The position numbers and the translations under genes are program-made. Below are positions 16,263 to 26,010 of a DNA stretch of 64,000 bases, in pieces. Source of the DNA: Vibrio hippocampi (lineage in GTDB: Bacteria; Pseudomonadota; Gammaproteobacteria; Enterobacterales; Vibrionaceae); assembly GCF_921292975.1 (NCBI RefSeq), contig NZ_CAKLCM010000002.1, forward strand, positions 248,001 through 312,000. The letters are read 5' to 3'. Under the pieces are notes generated by a model that saw nothing but the letters and a program-made list of their open reading frames with translations, did not search any database and was not told the DNA's origin. The first letter of the stretch is position 1; each line of letters starts with the position of its first letter.

Positions 16263-17027
16263 ATGGGAAATCTAACAGGTAAAAAAGTGCTGATCACTGG
16301 CGCAGAGCAAGGGATTGGTTTTAGTACAGCAAAATGCCTTATTGAGGCGGGCTGTGATATCTATATCCACTATTTTAGTGGTACAGAAGGTCCAGAAAAG
16401 CTTGCCTTGATGGCGGAAGAACGCGGTCAAAAAGCCATGTTTGGTTACGCTAATCTTACCGATGCTGCTGAGACTGAAAAGTGCGTGGCGGAAGCGGCGG
16501 AGTTTTTAGGCGGGATTGATATTTTGGTCAACAACGTAGGTGGCATTATTGCTCGTAAATGGTTGGGCGAAATTGAGCCTGAGTACTGGCAGACAGTGAT
16601 TGATGTCAATATGACCACGATGCTCAATGTGACGCAATCAGCGCTTCCTTATCTTAAACAGAATACCGAGGGTGCGAGTATTGTTAACCTATCCTCGTTA
16701 GCAGGTCGTTCAGGTGGACATTCAGGTTCACTAAGCTACTCAATGACTAAAGGTGCAGTGCTGACTTGGACGCGTTCTTTGGCGGCTGAGTTAGGTGAGT
16801 TTGGTATTCGTGTTAATGCGGTGGCGCCGGGGCTTATCCTTGGTACTCGTTTCCACAACCAACACACAACGAAAGAGTCGGCTGATAACACCGTCAAATC
16901 TATCCCATTAGGTCGAGCGGGTGATTCTGACGATGTGGCGAGAGCAATTACCTATTTAGCCTCGGAGTATGACGGCTTTATCTCAGGTGCTACGTTAGAC
17001 ATCAATGGCGGCGTATATCGAATGTAG
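16263..17027 (+). CDS. Short-chain dehydrogenase/reductase (SDR)
   Basis: NAD(P)-dependent oxidoreductase of 254 residues. The cofactor motif TGAEQGIG is at residues 13-20, NNVGG is near 90, and the catalytic Tyr/Lys pair is in SYSMTKGA, with the usual upstream serine in NLSSLAG. The C-terminal DINGGVYRM ending is also typical. Such enzymes often interconvert a sugar acid and its keto form, as with 5-ketogluconate reductase IdnO; here the substrate is inferred only from context. It lies 12 bp after the binding-protein gene, so it is in the same operon. Confidence 0.85.
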   Translation: MGNLTGKKVLITGAEQGIGFSTAKCLIEAGCDIYIHYFSGTEGPEKLALMAEERGQKAMFGYANLTDAAETEKCVAEAAEFLGGIDILVNNVGGIIARKWLGEIEPEYWQTVIDVNMTTMLNVTQSALPYLKQNTEGASIVNLSSLAGRSGGHSGSLSYSMTKGAVLTWTRSLAAELGEFGIRVNAVAPGLILGTRFHNQHTTKESADNTVKSIPLGRAGDSDDVARAITYLASEYDGFISGATLDINGGVYRM

Positions 17028-17109
17028 ATAAACAAGCTTTTACGTCACGATATTTATGTCACGATAGGGCGCTATGAATATAGCGCCCAATTAATTTAGG
17101 AAATGAGAG

Positions 17110-17529
17110 ATGATTAAATCCCAAGTGATTCATCCGGAACTACTCGGTGTGCTTGCTCAGTGCGGTCATAAAACTCAGATTTTGATCGCGGATGCTAACT
17201 ATTCGTTCGTTACCAATTCTGGCGAAAATGCACACATCGTGTATCTCAACTTTATGAAAGGTATGTTACCTGCGACGACCGTGTTATCGGGTATTCAACA
17301 GCTGATTAATGTCGAGTCAGCAAATATGATGGCTTGGCCACAAGAATTTGATAATACGATTTATGCAGAGTATTTAGATATCCTCGAAGACGGAACCCCA
17401 GTGGAACTGTTGGAAAGGGCTGACTTCTACTCCGCGGTTAAGTCGCCGGATACGTTACTGGTTATTGCGACCGGAGAAACTCGTCGCTTTGCGAATATAC
17501 TTCTGACTGTGGGTCCGGTTATTGATTGA
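17110..17529 (+). CDS. RbsD/FucU family protein
   Basis: Protein of 139 residues with the RbsD/FucU fold, whose characterised members are mutarotases for ribose and fucose. The hallmark segment GHKTQILIADANY near residue 20 holds the catalytic His and Asp, and GETRRFANILLTVGPV closes the active site. Its position at the end of a sugar-acid transport operon suggests it interconverts anomers or a lactone of the transported compound; this is inference. An AGGAAATGAGAG ribosome region precedes the ATG. A bidirectional terminator follows. Confidence 0.85.
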   Translation: MIKSQVIHPELLGVLAQCGHKTQILIADANYSFVTNSGENAHIVYLNFMKGMLPATTVLSGIQQLINVESANMMAWPQEFDNTIYAEYLDILEDGTPVELLERADFYSAVKSPDTLLVIATGETRRFANILLTVGPVID

Positions 17530-17625
17530 TTTATTGCCACTCGATTGGATTCGCACTTTTGTTGTATCGCAGTGTGTATAGCTGTGTGCGTATTGGCAAT
17601 TCACTTTACGGGTTCAAAAAACAAA

Positions 17626-17652
17626 AAAAGCTGGCATTATTCGCCAGCTTTT
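17626..17652. terminator. Bidirectional terminator between the RbsD/FucU gene and lipA
   Basis: Stem AAAAGCTGGC / GCCAGCTTTT with a 7-nt loop, flanked by an A-run on the left and T residues on the right, so it can stop transcription from both directions. Confidence 0.85.
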
Positions 17653-17715
17653 CTCTAATAACTTTTCGTTAATAACTTATTTCTAATAACCGCTCTCTAA
17701 TAAAACCTGAGAAAA

Positions 17716-18681
17716 TTATTTAATCTCAATACCTTGAGCCTGCATGTCTGCATGATAAGACGAGCGAACAAATGGACCACAAGCGGCGTGGGTAAAGCCA
17801 AGCTCTAATGCAATCTCTTTAAGCTCATCAAACTCAGATGGCGGAACATAGCGTTCAACCGGAAGATGGTGGCGGCTTGGAGCTAGGTACTGACCAAGCG
17901 TAAGCATGGTAACTCCGTGAGCGCGCAGATCTTTCAGTACTTCGATGATCTCTTCTTTGGTTTCACCCAGACCCATCATCAAACCTGATTTTGTCGGTAC
18001 ATCGGGATGCATCTGCTTGAATTTTTGTAGCAGTTGCAGCGACCATTTGTAATTTGCGCCAGGACGCGCCTTACGATAAAGGCGTGGTGCGGTTTCTAGG
18101 TTATGGTTGAAAACATCCGGTGGGTTGTCTTTCATTGCTTCAAGCGCCACTTCCATACGACCACGGAAATCCGGTACGAGCGTTTCAATTTTGATATGTG
18201 GGTTGAGTGTACGGATCTCACGGTTACAATCAGCAAAGTGCTGAGCGCCGCCATCACGTAGATCGTCACGGTCTACCGACGTAATCACCACATACTTTAG
18301 CTTCATATCTTTGATCGTCTGCGCCAGTTTTTGTGGCTCATCGGCTTCAGGTGCGTTTGGACGACCATGGGCAACGTCACAGAATGGGCAGCGACGAGTA
18401 CAGATAGCACCCAGAATCATAAAGGTAGCGGTGCCATGGTTAAAACATTCTGCCAAGTTAGGGCAAGATGCTTCTTCACAAACCGAGTGCAGATTGTTTT
18501 TACGCATCGCCGATTTGATGTCTTGGATACGTTGACTATCTGATGGCAGCTTAATCCTCATCCACTCTGGCTTTCTAAGCACTTCTTTCTGCTCAGTCGG
18601 CATATTTTTTACCGGAATAAGCGCCATTTTGTCAGCGTCGCGATACTTGACGCCCTGTTCCATTTGAATTGGTTTGCTCAT
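17716..18681 (-). CDS. lipA: Lipoyl synthase
   Basis: Radical SAM enzyme of 321 residues that inserts two sulfur atoms into protein-bound octanoyl groups to make lipoate. Two iron-sulfur clusters are visible: the auxiliary-cluster cysteines in [12 protein letters not shown] and the SAM-cluster CX3CX2C in CTRRCPFC. Its products include the lipoyl-lysine of SucB, encoded later in this window. It lies 35 bp downstream of lipB in the same direction, the usual order. The intergenic part consists of a 19-bp tandem repeat which also supplies its AAGAAG ribosome site. Confidence 0.96.
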   Translation of the reverse strand: MSKPIQMEQGVKYRDADKMALIPVKNMPTEQKEVLRKPEWMRIKLPSDSQRIQDIKSAMRKNNLHSVCEEASCPNLAECFNHGTATFMILGAICTRRCPFCDVAHGRPNAPEADEPQKLAQTIKDMKLKYVVITSVDRDDLRDGGAQHFADCNREIRTLNPHIKIETLVPDFRGRMEVALEAMKDNPPDVFNHNLETAPRLYRKARPGANYKWSLQLLQKFKQMHPDVPTKSGLMMGLGETKEEIIEVLKDLRAHGVTMLTLGQYLAPSRHHLPVERYVPPSEFDELKEIALELGFTHAACGPFVRSSYHADMQAQGIEIK

Positions 18682-18683
18682 CT

Positions 18684-18740
18684 TTTATGCTTCTTCGCTA
18701 ATTTTATGCTTGTTCGCTAATTTAAAGCTTCTTCGCTAAA
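18684..18740. repeat. Three 19-bp tandem repeats spanning the lipB end and the lipB-lipA gap
   Basis: Units TTTATGCTTCTTCGCTAAT, TTTATGCTTGTTCGCTAAT and TTAAAGCTTCTTCGCTAAA run back to back. On the coding strand they cover the last lipB codons (EEALN), its stop, and the leader of lipA. Confidence 0.9.
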
Positions 18741-19373
18741 TTCTACATGCTCATAATCAAGAATCTGTACCAGTTGCTTGACCAGTTGGTCTTCAACGTT
18801 AGCCACGCTATCGGGGCCGCCGAGTTGACTCACTTGGATCATTTCCATACCGGCATAACCACAAGGGTTAATTCTTAGAAAAGGAGAGAGGTCCATATTG
18901 ATATTGAGAGCCAGTCCATGGAATGAGCATCCTTTACGGATACGCAATCCCAGTGAGCAGATCTTTTTATTGTCGACATAAACGCCAGGGGCGTCAGGTC
19001 TTGCTGCTGACTCAATATTATACGCATCGAGGGTTTGGATCACGAGGTTTTCGATATGAGTGACTAGCTCTCGAACACCGAGTTTTTTACGGCGTAGGTT
19101 GATCAGGAAATAGGCGACCAATTGGCCGGGACCATGATAGGTCACTTGACCACCACGATCGCTTTGCACTACCGGAATATCCCCTGTGTTAAGTAGATGT
19201 TCCGCTTTACCTGCCTGTCCTTGAGTGAACACTGGATTGTGTTCCACTAACCACACTTCGTCACTTGTGTCATCGGTTCTTGAATCAGTGAAATCATGCA
19301 TTGCTTGCCATACCGGAAGATAGTCTCTTCGTCCAAGCTTTCTCACTACGAGCCGATTTTCCACCAAGTTCAC
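18717..19373 (-). CDS. lipB: Octanoyltransferase
   Basis: Enzyme of 218 residues that moves octanoate from acyl carrier protein onto lipoyl domains, the step before LipA. The family motif [16 protein letters not shown] is near residue 75; the conserved lysine is in [10 protein letters not shown] and the acyl-accepting cysteine in [12 protein letters not shown]. Length is normal. The final five residues are encoded inside the 19-bp repeat array, so its extreme C-terminus may vary between strains. First gene of lipB-lipA. Confidence 0.96.
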   Translation of the reverse strand: MNLVENRLVVRKLGRRDYLPVWQAMHDFTDSRTDDTSDEVWLVEHNPVFTQGQAGKAEHLLNTGDIPVVQSDRGGQVTYHGPGQLVAYFLINLRRKKLGVRELVTHIENLVIQTLDAYNIESAARPDAPGVYVDNKKICSLGLRIRKGCSFHGLALNINMDLSPFLRINPCGYAGMEMIQVSQLGGPDSVANVEDQLVKQLVQILDYEHVEFSEEALN

Positions 19374-19484
19374 CTCAATGTGTGTTAATAAAGTATTTGT
19401 ATTATAAACCTAGTTGCTACGCTGAACTACTAATAATTAACAATTGCAGCGATAGGTAATAATACGAAACGATATATCAATATG

Positions 19485-19516
19485 ATAAATAAAGGAAAAG
19501 CAGCCGAAGCTGCTTT
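19485..19516 (-). terminator. Terminator after ybeD
   Basis: Stem AAAGCAGC / GCTGCTTT around a CGAA (on the minus strand TTCG) tetraloop; on the minus strand it is followed by TTTTCCTTTATTT. Confidence 0.8.
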
Positions 19517-19542
19517 CAAAAAAAGTTTAATATTTAAAAATA

Positions 19543-19821
19543 TTAAAGAACCATGCGTACGATATCGATCTCGCCAAGCTCTTTATACAGGGTTTCTACC
19601 TGCTCGATAGAGGTCGCTGTGATGTTGATAGATACGGCGTGGTAGTTACCTTTTGCACTTGGTTTGATCGTCGGAGAGTAATCCCCAGGTGCGTGACGCT
19701 GAATCACTTCAAGTACCTTTTCTGGAAGCTCAGGTTTGGCATAGCCCATCACTTTGTATGTAAATGAGCAAGGGAACTCTAATAGATCTTTGAGTTTTGC
19801 ATCAGAGTTGATGGTTAACAT
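19543..19821 (-). CDS. ybeD: UPF0250 / DUF493 family protein YbeD
   Basis: Small conserved protein of 92 residues, normally encoded just before lipB, as here. It contains [21 protein letters not shown] and the family-typical [14 protein letters not shown] and ending IVRMVL. The fold resembles an ACT-like regulatory domain; no biochemical role is established. It is separated from dacA by about 150 bp containing a terminator, and from lipB by a second terminator, so it appears to be transcribed alone. The leader on the minus strand is unusually rich in ATT/TTA repeats. Confidence 0.88.
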   Translation of the reverse strand: MLTINSDAKLKDLLEFPCSFTYKVMGYAKPELPEKVLEVIQRHAPGDYSPTIKPSAKGNYHAVSINITATSIEQVETLYKELGEIDIVRMVL

Positions 19822-19923
19822 AATGGAGACTCCAGTTAATAGTGTTAATGCTAATAATAGGCTTAATTTTAATGCTGCGAATAGTAATGGTAATAGTCCA
19901 CGAACTCAAGACCAGAAAACATC

Positions 19924-19944
19924 AAAGCCGCATAGAGCGGCTTT
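19924..19944 (-). terminator. Terminator after dacA
   Basis: Stem AAAGCCG / CGGCTTT with a 7-nt loop; on the minus strand the tail is TGATGTTTTC. It lies 27 bp past the dacA stop. Confidence 0.7.
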
Positions 19945-19970
19945 GTTATCAGTGGGGTGTCTCGACTGGC

Positions 19971-21149
19971 TTAAAAGAAGCTTTTGAGCAGTCTGACAAC
20001 GTAATCCCAAAGGCGGCTAAAAATGCTGCCCTCTTGCACATCTTCAAGAGCCAGCAGTGGATACTCAGCCACGTCTTCGCCATCCAGTTGATAGTATAGC
20101 TTACCAACGACATCGCCCTTAGAGATTGGGGCTTCAAGTTCTTTTTCAAGTACAAAACTTGCCTTCAGGTTTCTCGCTTGACCACGAGATAGCGTCACGT
20201 AGGTATCTTGGTCAACACCCAGAGCCACCGTTTCTTTGTCACCCATCCAAAGTCTTTCTTCCACGAAGGTTTCGTTGGCTTTGTGTGGTGTTACGGTCTC
20301 GAAGAAACGGAAACCATAGCTAAGCAGCTTTTTGCTCTCTGATTTACGCGCGTTGGCACTCGTCGTTCCCATCACAACTGCGACTAAACGCATTTGACCT
20401 TCGGTGGCAGAACTGACCAAGCTATAGCCTGCATTGCTTGTATGACCGGTTTTGATGCCGTCAACGTTCATGCTCTTATCCCATAACAAGCCATTGCGGT
20501 TGTATTGGGTAATACCGTTATAAGTGAACTTTTTGTCAGCGTAAACACGATACTCGTCAGGCACGTCACGGATGAGCGCTTGACCAAGTAGTGCCATGTC
20601 ATAAGGGGTCGAATACAGATTTGGGTTATCCAGTCCGTGTACGTTGGCAAAGTGGGTGTTGGTCATACCGATAGATTCAGTCCAAGCATTCATCAGATCC
20701 ACAAACGCATCTTCAGAGCCAGCGATATGCTCGGCCATGGCGACACAAGCGTCGTTACCAGATTGAATGATGATGCCTTTGTTGAGCTCGTCAACCGTCA
20801 CTTTAGTGCCCACTTCAATGAACATCTTGGAAGAGTCTGGGAAGTTTTTTGCCCAAGCATTTTTACTGATGGTGACTTCATCGGTTGGAGAAATATTACC
20901 ACTCTTTAGCTCTTGACCAATGACATAGCTGGTCATCATCTTGGTCAAGCTGGCAGGAGAAAGTTGCGTATGCATCTCTTTTTCCGCCAGTACTTTACCG
21001 GAGTTGTAATCCATTAACACAAAACCTTTCGCGGCGATTTGCGGCGCATCCGGTATAACGACTGGCGCTGCAGAAGTTGAAGCAGCAAGGAACGTTGCAG
21101 AAAGGGCAACAGAAGTAACAAATTTCATAGAAAACTTATTTTTATTCAT
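19971..21149 (-). CDS. dacA: D-alanyl-D-alanine carboxypeptidase (PBP5)
   Basis: Penicillin-binding protein of 392 residues that trims the terminal D-alanine from peptidoglycan pentapeptides. A signal peptide opens the protein (MNKNKFSMKFVTSVALSATF). The active-site motifs are SPASLTKMM (SxxK), SGND (SxN) and GIKTGHT (KTG). A C-terminal beta domain is followed by an amphipathic helix, RLWDYVVRLLKSFF, which tethers PBP5-type enzymes to the outer face of the inner membrane. It follows rlpA in the standard rod-shape gene order, after a 148-bp gap. Confidence 0.95.
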   Translation of the reverse strand: MNKNKFSMKFVTSVALSATFLAASTSAAPVVIPDAPQIAAKGFVLMDYNSGKVLAEKEMHTQLSPASLTKMMTSYVIGQELKSGNISPTDEVTISKNAWAKNFPDSSKMFIEVGTKVTVDELNKGIIIQSGNDACVAMAEHIAGSEDAFVDLMNAWTESIGMTNTHFANVHGLDNPNLYSTPYDMALLGQALIRDVPDEYRVYADKKFTYNGITQYNRNGLLWDKSMNVDGIKTGHTSNAGYSLVSSATEGQMRLVAVVMGTTSANARKSESKKLLSYGFRFFETVTPHKANETFVEERLWMGDKETVALGVDQDTYVTLSRGQARNLKASFVLEKELEAPISKGDVVGKLYYQLDGEDVAEYPLLALEDVQEGSIFSRLWDYVVRLLKSFF

Positions 21150-21297
21150 TGTGAATACAAGGTTAATTTAATCATCCGACGATCAACCGACAGTGTTTAA
21201 GTGCTGGTGCCTGAGTTATCTCGTTATACAGCTGAGCCGAACTCGACAAAACTTGGGGTATACACTATGTAACAATCGTGATCGATGTCAATGCCGT

Positions 21298-22098
21298 TTA
21301 CTGTTTTTTGACGAACGCTGAGGGATATCCCATGTTCTGAACCTGCTTTAGTATCTCTTTTGCATGGTGCAAATCTAAGAACGGACCCAACATCAAGCGA
21401 TGGTTTTGGCTGCTTGAATCGAGAAAAGCCTCAACTGACAGGTTTTGACCGATCTGTTGCGATAAAGTTTCCAAACGGTCTTTATGCGGTGAAGCCGCTA
21501 CTTGAATTGCATATTGAGCGTGTTTGTCGATCTCCCTCTGCTCAGTCGGTTTATCGACAGTGATAACCTCAATGCGTACGTTGGCAGTCCCTGTTTTAAT
21601 AATATCGAGCTTTTTCGCCGCAGCGTAACTCAGGTCGATGATTCTTCCTTCATGGAAAGGACCACGGTCGTTAACACGCACGACCGTTTCTTTATCATTA
21701 TCAAGGTTGGTGACCTTAACATAGCTTGGCAGAGGTAAGGTTTTGTGTGCAGCAGACATGGAATACATGTCATAAACTTCACCGTTTGAAGTTAGATGAC
21801 CATGAAACTTTTTGCCGTACCATGACGCTTTGCCGGTTTCTGTAAAGCCTTCAGGGTCTTTGATAATGGTGTAGCTTCCCCCTCGCAGCTTGTAGTTTTT
21901 ATTACCACCCAGACTGTAAGGTTCATATCTAGGGACCGCGCCCTCGATATGGTCAACAGAAATAGGTTGATTAGGCGCAACATCGTCGCTTAATTCATAA
22001 CGGCTATCGGAAGACGAGCAACCTACCACCAGTGCGACGACGGCAAAAGTTGCCAGTCGAATCAGGGGTTGAGCGATTGAAAAAGTCATGGTTTTCAT
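21298..22098 (-). CDS. rlpA: Septal ring lytic transglycosylase family lipoprotein RlpA
   Basis: Lipoprotein of 266 residues with a lipobox ending VALVVGC (Cys27). The central double-psi beta barrel (about residues 87-165) contains [12 protein letters not shown] and VRVNDRGPF, which hold the catalytic-type Asp of the RlpA family. A C-terminal SPOR domain (about 190-266) binds stripped glycan at division sites. In Pseudomonas RlpA cuts denuded glycans; in other species activity may be lost. The start codon touches the end of rodA, indicating one operon. Confidence 0.92.
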   Translation of the reverse strand: MKTMTFSIAQPLIRLATFAVVALVVGCSSSDSRYELSDDVAPNQPISVDHIEGAVPRYEPYSLGGNKNYKLRGGSYTIIKDPEGFTETGKASWYGKKFHGHLTSNGEVYDMYSMSAAHKTLPLPSYVKVTNLDNDKETVVRVNDRGPFHEGRIIDLSYAAAKKLDIIKTGTANVRIEVITVDKPTEQREIDKHAQYAIQVAASPHKDRLETLSQQIGQNLSVEAFLDSSSQNHRLMLGPFLDLHHAKEILKQVQNMGYPSAFVKKQ

Positions 22099-23219
22099 TA
22101 GGTCGCCTTAGAAAATGCTTTTCTGTGAGTATGGATCGACATCAAGATGCCAAAGCCTGCCATCAAACTGACCATGGAAGTTCCACCGTAGCTCACGAGG
22201 GGAAGTGGAACACCCACAACGGGCAGAATGCCACTTACCATACCAATGTTAACAAAGACATAGACGAAGAAACTCAGGACAATACTGCCTGCCATCATAC
22301 GTCCAAATGCAGTTTGTGCCGAGCCTGCCAAGTATAAGCCACGCCCAATAATAAATAAGTAAAGCGTCAATAGCAGCAAAATGCCAATCATGCCCCACTC
22401 TTCAGCGATCACCGCAAAGATAAAGTCGGTATGACGCTCGGGTAGAAATTCCAGTTGTGACTGTGTGCCTTGCAACCATCCCTTACCGCTAATACCACCA
22501 GAGCCGATAGCAATTTTACTTTGAATAATATGGTAACCCGCACCGAGTGGATCACGCTCAGGATCGAATAGTGTCCGCACCCTGACTTTCTGATATTCGC
22601 GCATAAGGAAAAACCAGAGGATAGGGGCGAAAGCACCAAGAGCGGCGACGGCAGCAAAAATGATCTTCCAACTGATCCCCGCCAAGAAAATCACAAAGAT
22701 GCCAGAAGCGGCGATAAGAATAGAGGTGCCCAAGTCAGGCTGTTTGGCGATCAAGATGGTCGGCACGGCTACCATAACGAGTGAGATCACCAAGGTCTGA
22801 AATGAGATTGGTAAAGCACGTTTACCGATATAGCGCGCCACCATTAACGGCACCGCAAGCTTGAGTAACTCCGAGGGCTGAAAGCGGATAAACCCAAGGT
22901 TTAACCAGCGCTGTGCTCCCTTAGAGGCCTCACCAAATAGTAGCACTGCCAGCAAGAGTCCAACACCAGCAAAGAACATCAAAGGCGCAAGGGACTCGTA
23001 GGTTCTTGGGGAGATTTGCGCCAGTGTCACCATGACGGCCAGTGACAGCATCATACGCATCGCTTGTCTGTCCATCATTGCCATATTTTGACCGCTGGCA
23101 CTGTACATGACGATCAGTGCAAAACCCATTAAGGTTAAAATACCCAATAGCAGAGGAAGATCGATATGAAAACGTTCAAATAAAAGACGATTCTGTCCGG
23201 TAGAAGGATCCAGTTTCAT
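22098..23219 (-). CDS. rodA: Rod-shape peptidoglycan glycosyltransferase RodA
   Basis: Polytopic membrane protein of 373 residues of the SEDS family, which polymerises lipid II during side-wall growth together with PBP2. Ten or so hydrophobic segments are visible, with the family stretches [29 protein letters not shown] and the ending [15 protein letters not shown]. Its start codon overlaps the mrdA stop by one base and its stop meets the rlpA start, so mrdA-rodA-rlpA are tightly coupled. Confidence 0.95.
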   Translation of the reverse strand: MKLDPSTGQNRLLFERFHIDLPLLLGILTLMGFALIVMYSASGQNMAMMDRQAMRMMLSLAVMVTLAQISPRTYESLAPLMFFAGVGLLLAVLLFGEASKGAQRWLNLGFIRFQPSELLKLAVPLMVARYIGKRALPISFQTLVISLVMVAVPTILIAKQPDLGTSILIAASGIFVIFLAGISWKIIFAAVAALGAFAPILWFFLMREYQKVRVRTLFDPERDPLGAGYHIIQSKIAIGSGGISGKGWLQGTQSQLEFLPERHTDFIFAVIAEEWGMIGILLLLTLYLFIIGRGLYLAGSAQTAFGRMMAGSIVLSFFVYVFVNIGMVSGILPVVGVPLPLVSYGGTSMVSLMAGFGILMSIHTHRKAFSKAT

Positions 23220-25132
23220 TACTCTACACTCGCTTTTGATTGAGTCTCTTGCTGCTCTAATTGCAGCTCTTCCTGTAACGCAAGATCAAACAGTTGTCTC
23301 GCAACCGGAGCGCCATTGGTTGAACCACCGCCGGCATTTTCGATCACCACAGTGACAACGACTTTAGGATCTTTAAATGGTGCAAATCCAGTAAACAATG
23401 CGTGGTCTTTTAGATGCTCTTCGATTTCATCCGCGTTGTACTCTTCATCTTCGCCAAGGCTGTAAACTTGGGCGGTCCCTGATTTACCTCCGCTCTGATA
23501 AGGCATATCAGCGAATGCACGGCGAGCAGTGCCGCGAACCCCATGGTTCACTCGGCGCATGCCTTCAAGCGCGATGTTCCAGTACTGCTGTTTCACATTA
23601 GTGATCGGTGGTCGAGAGTCGACTTCCGCTAAAACTTGTTCATCAAAATTGCCGCCGTTATTAATGGTGGCGCGAAGTAGGTGAGGAGACAGCACTTGAC
23701 CGTGGTTGACTAACACCGAGGTAGCTTTCGCAATTTGCATCGGTGTTGCGGTCCAATAACCTTGTCCAATACCGACCGGAATGGTGTCTCCTTGATACCA
23801 AGGCGTGCGATGACGCGCCATTTTCCATTCACGAGTCGGCATGTTGGCTTTACTCTCTTCATGGATGTCAATGCCGGTATAGTCGCCAAATCCAAACATC
23901 ATCATCCAAGTCGATAAGCGATCAATCCCCATGTCGTAGGCGATCTGATAGTAGAAAGTATCCACGGACTCTTCGATTGCTTTGACGATATCAACACGCC
24001 CGTGTCCCCATCTTAACCAGTCGCGGAATGGACGGGTTTTCGAATTCGGAATCCGCCAATAGCCCGGGTCATTACGGGTTGTTTTCGTTGTGATCACCCC
24101 TTCTTGTAGGGCACCAACAGCAATGAATGGCTTGACGGTAGAAGCCGGAGGATAAATACCGTAAGTCGCACGGTTGAGCAGCGGTTTATTTCTATCACTG
24201 GTCAACGCATTGTAGTCTTTGTATGAGATGCCGTGAACAAATGAATTCGGGTCGTAACTAGGGCTTGAGACCATAGCCAAAACGCCATTGTCGCTCGGAT
24301 CTAAGATAATCGCTGAACCACGGCGTCCAGCCAGTAATTTATGTACTTTTAGCTGTAGTTTGATATCGAGGTTAAGAACAATGTCTTTGCCCGGAATCGG
24401 TGGCTCAAACTTAAGGGTGCGAATCACACGACCACGGCTGTTCACTTCGACTTCTTGGTAGCCAGCAATGCCGTGAAGCACATCTTCATAATAACGCTCG
24501 ATACCGAGCTTACCGATATCTCGGGTTGCTTGATAATTGGCGTCTTTTTCTTCACGGACTAAGCGCTGGATGTCTCTGTCATTGATACGCGACACATAGC
24601 CAATAACGTGAGTCAGCACCTCACCGTAGGGATAATACCGTTTCAGCGTGGCGGCGATCTCCACGCCAGGAAATTTGTGCTGCTGGACGGAGAACAGCGC
24701 GACTTGTTCTTGGGTTAACTGTGTGAGCAGCGGGATAGATTTAAAACGACGTGAGCGTTTTCGATCCCGTTGAAATGCTTCTAACCTATCATCTGAAATA
24801 TCAAGAAACGCCCGCAATCTTGCGATAGTTTCGTCCATGTTTTTTACTTTTTCAGGTGTGATTTCGAGGTTAAAAACAGGGCGATTCTCAGCCAACAACA
24901 CCCCATTTCGGTCGTATATCAAGCCACGGTTAGGGGCAATAGGGACGATCTTAATTCGGTTGTCATTAGAGCGGGTTTTGTAATCTTGGAACTGATTCAC
25001 TTGGATGTGATACAGGTTAGCGACCAGTAACATGACCATCAAGATAATAAAAATAAACGAGATAACCGCTCGACTTTTAAATAGCCGAGCTTCTTCCTGA
25101 TGATCTCGTATCTGGCTGCGTCTGCGTTTCAT
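23219..25132 (-). CDS. mrdA: Penicillin-binding protein 2, elongasome transpeptidase
   Basis: Class B penicillin-binding protein of 637 residues that cross-links peptidoglycan for cell elongation, partner of RodA. It has a short cytoplasmic start, one membrane anchor (about 22-42), a dimerisation domain, and a transpeptidase domain with [10 protein letters not shown] (SxxK), ESVDTF and KSGTAQ motifs. Start chosen at the ATG giving [14 protein letters not shown], ten bases after the rlmH stop; a longer frame would overlap rlmH and adds no domain. Confidence 0.95.
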   Translation of the reverse strand: MKRRRSQIRDHQEEARLFKSRAVISFIFIILMVMLLVANLYHIQVNQFQDYKTRSNDNRIKIVPIAPNRGLIYDRNGVLLAENRPVFNLEITPEKVKNMDETIARLRAFLDISDDRLEAFQRDRKRSRRFKSIPLLTQLTQEQVALFSVQQHKFPGVEIAATLKRYYPYGEVLTHVIGYVSRINDRDIQRLVREEKDANYQATRDIGKLGIERYYEDVLHGIAGYQEVEVNSRGRVIRTLKFEPPIPGKDIVLNLDIKLQLKVHKLLAGRRGSAIILDPSDNGVLAMVSSPSYDPNSFVHGISYKDYNALTSDRNKPLLNRATYGIYPPASTVKPFIAVGALQEGVITTKTTRNDPGYWRIPNSKTRPFRDWLRWGHGRVDIVKAIEESVDTFYYQIAYDMGIDRLSTWMMMFGFGDYTGIDIHEESKANMPTREWKMARHRTPWYQGDTIPVGIGQGYWTATPMQIAKATSVLVNHGQVLSPHLLRATINNGGNFDEQVLAEVDSRPPITNVKQQYWNIALEGMRRVNHGVRGTARRAFADMPYQSGGKSGTAQVYSLGEDEEYNADEIEEHLKDHALFTGFAPFKDPKVVVTVVIENAGGGSTNGAPVARQLFDLALQEELQLEQQETQSKASVE

Positions 25133-25142
25133 AGGGAACGAC

Positions 25143-25613
25143 TTACTCTCTATGATAAGGGTGATTGGCGGTAATTGACCAAGCGCGGTATAAGCTCTCA
25201 GCCATAACAATTCTCACTAACGGATGGGGAAGTGTTAGAGCAGATAAAGACCAGCTTTGATCGGCCGCTGCTTTGCAGGCAGGTGCTAGCCCTTCAGGAC
25301 CGCCAATAAGAATCGAAACATCTCGACCATCTAGCTTCCAGCTTTCGAGCTGTTCTGCCAGTTGTGGTGTGTCCCATTTTTTGCCAGGAATGTCTAGAGT
25401 GACAATGCGGTTTCCCTTTGGCACTGCAGCTAGCATCGCTTCGCCTTCTTTTTGTAGAATGCGAGCGATATCCGCGTTTTTACCTCGTTTACCGGCAGTG
25501 ATCTCTACCAATTCAAGTGGCATGTCATGCGGGAAGCGGCGGCGATATTCTTGAAATCCCTCTTCTACCCACTTAGGCATCTTAGTGCCTACCGCAATGA
25601 GTTGCAGCTTCAA
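25143..25613 (-). CDS. rlmH: 23S rRNA pseudouridine-1915 N3-methyltransferase
   Basis: SPOUT-class methyltransferase of 156 residues that methylates the pseudouridine at position 1915 in helix 69 of 23S rRNA on assembled ribosomes. The knot-forming S-adenosylmethionine site is seen in [14 protein letters not shown] and in the C-terminal [20 protein letters not shown]. It begins [15 protein letters not shown] as usual. It lies four bases after rsfS and ten before mrdA, the standard gamma-proteobacterial order. Confidence 0.96.
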   Translation of the reverse strand: MKLQLIAVGTKMPKWVEEGFQEYRRRFPHDMPLELVEITAGKRGKNADIARILQKEGEAMLAAVPKGNRIVTLDIPGKKWDTPQLAEQLESWKLDGRDVSILIGGPEGLAPACKAAADQSWSLSALTLPHPLVRIVMAESLYRAWSITANHPYHRE

Positions 25614-25617
25614 ACGA

Positions 25618-25953
25618 TTAACTCCAAAGTTTTTCTAATTGGTATAGCTCGCGGTGTTGCTCTTGCATCACGTGAAGCATGGTTGTACCCATATCTAGGA
25701 CAACCCATTCACCTTCTTGTTCACCATCAAGCCCAAGTGGCTCAAGACCCGCTTTTTTCACTTCGGAGGCAACGTGGTCAGCTATCGAGATAACATGTCT
25801 TTTTGAAGTGCCCGTACAGACGATCATATAGTCAGTCACGCTTGATTTACCTTCAACATCAATGGTGACAATATCTAAAGCTTTCATGTCATCGGCTTTA
25901 TCGGCTAAAAAAAGTTTAAGTTCTTCGCGTAGCAAAAGGGGATCCTCGGTCAT
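25618..25953 (-). CDS. rsfS: Ribosomal silencing factor RsfS
   Basis: Protein of 111 residues that binds ribosomal protein L14 and blocks joining of the subunits when nutrients run out. The family core is clear: [37 protein letters not shown], and the ending [18 protein letters not shown]. The first few residues ([12 protein letters not shown]) are slightly longer than in Escherichia coli; a later start is possible but no other ATG is near. It precedes rlmH by four bases. Confidence 0.95.
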   Translation of the reverse strand: MTEDPLLLREELKLFLADKADDMKALDIVTIDVEGKSSVTDYMIVCTGTSKRHVISIADHVASEVKKAGLEPLGLDGEQEGEWVVLDMGTTMLHVMQEQHRELYQLEKLWS

Positions 25954-26010
25954 CGGTGTGTATGGTGGTCAGTGTGGGTTTACTGACGAAACTAAAATTA
26001 TACCACGCTT

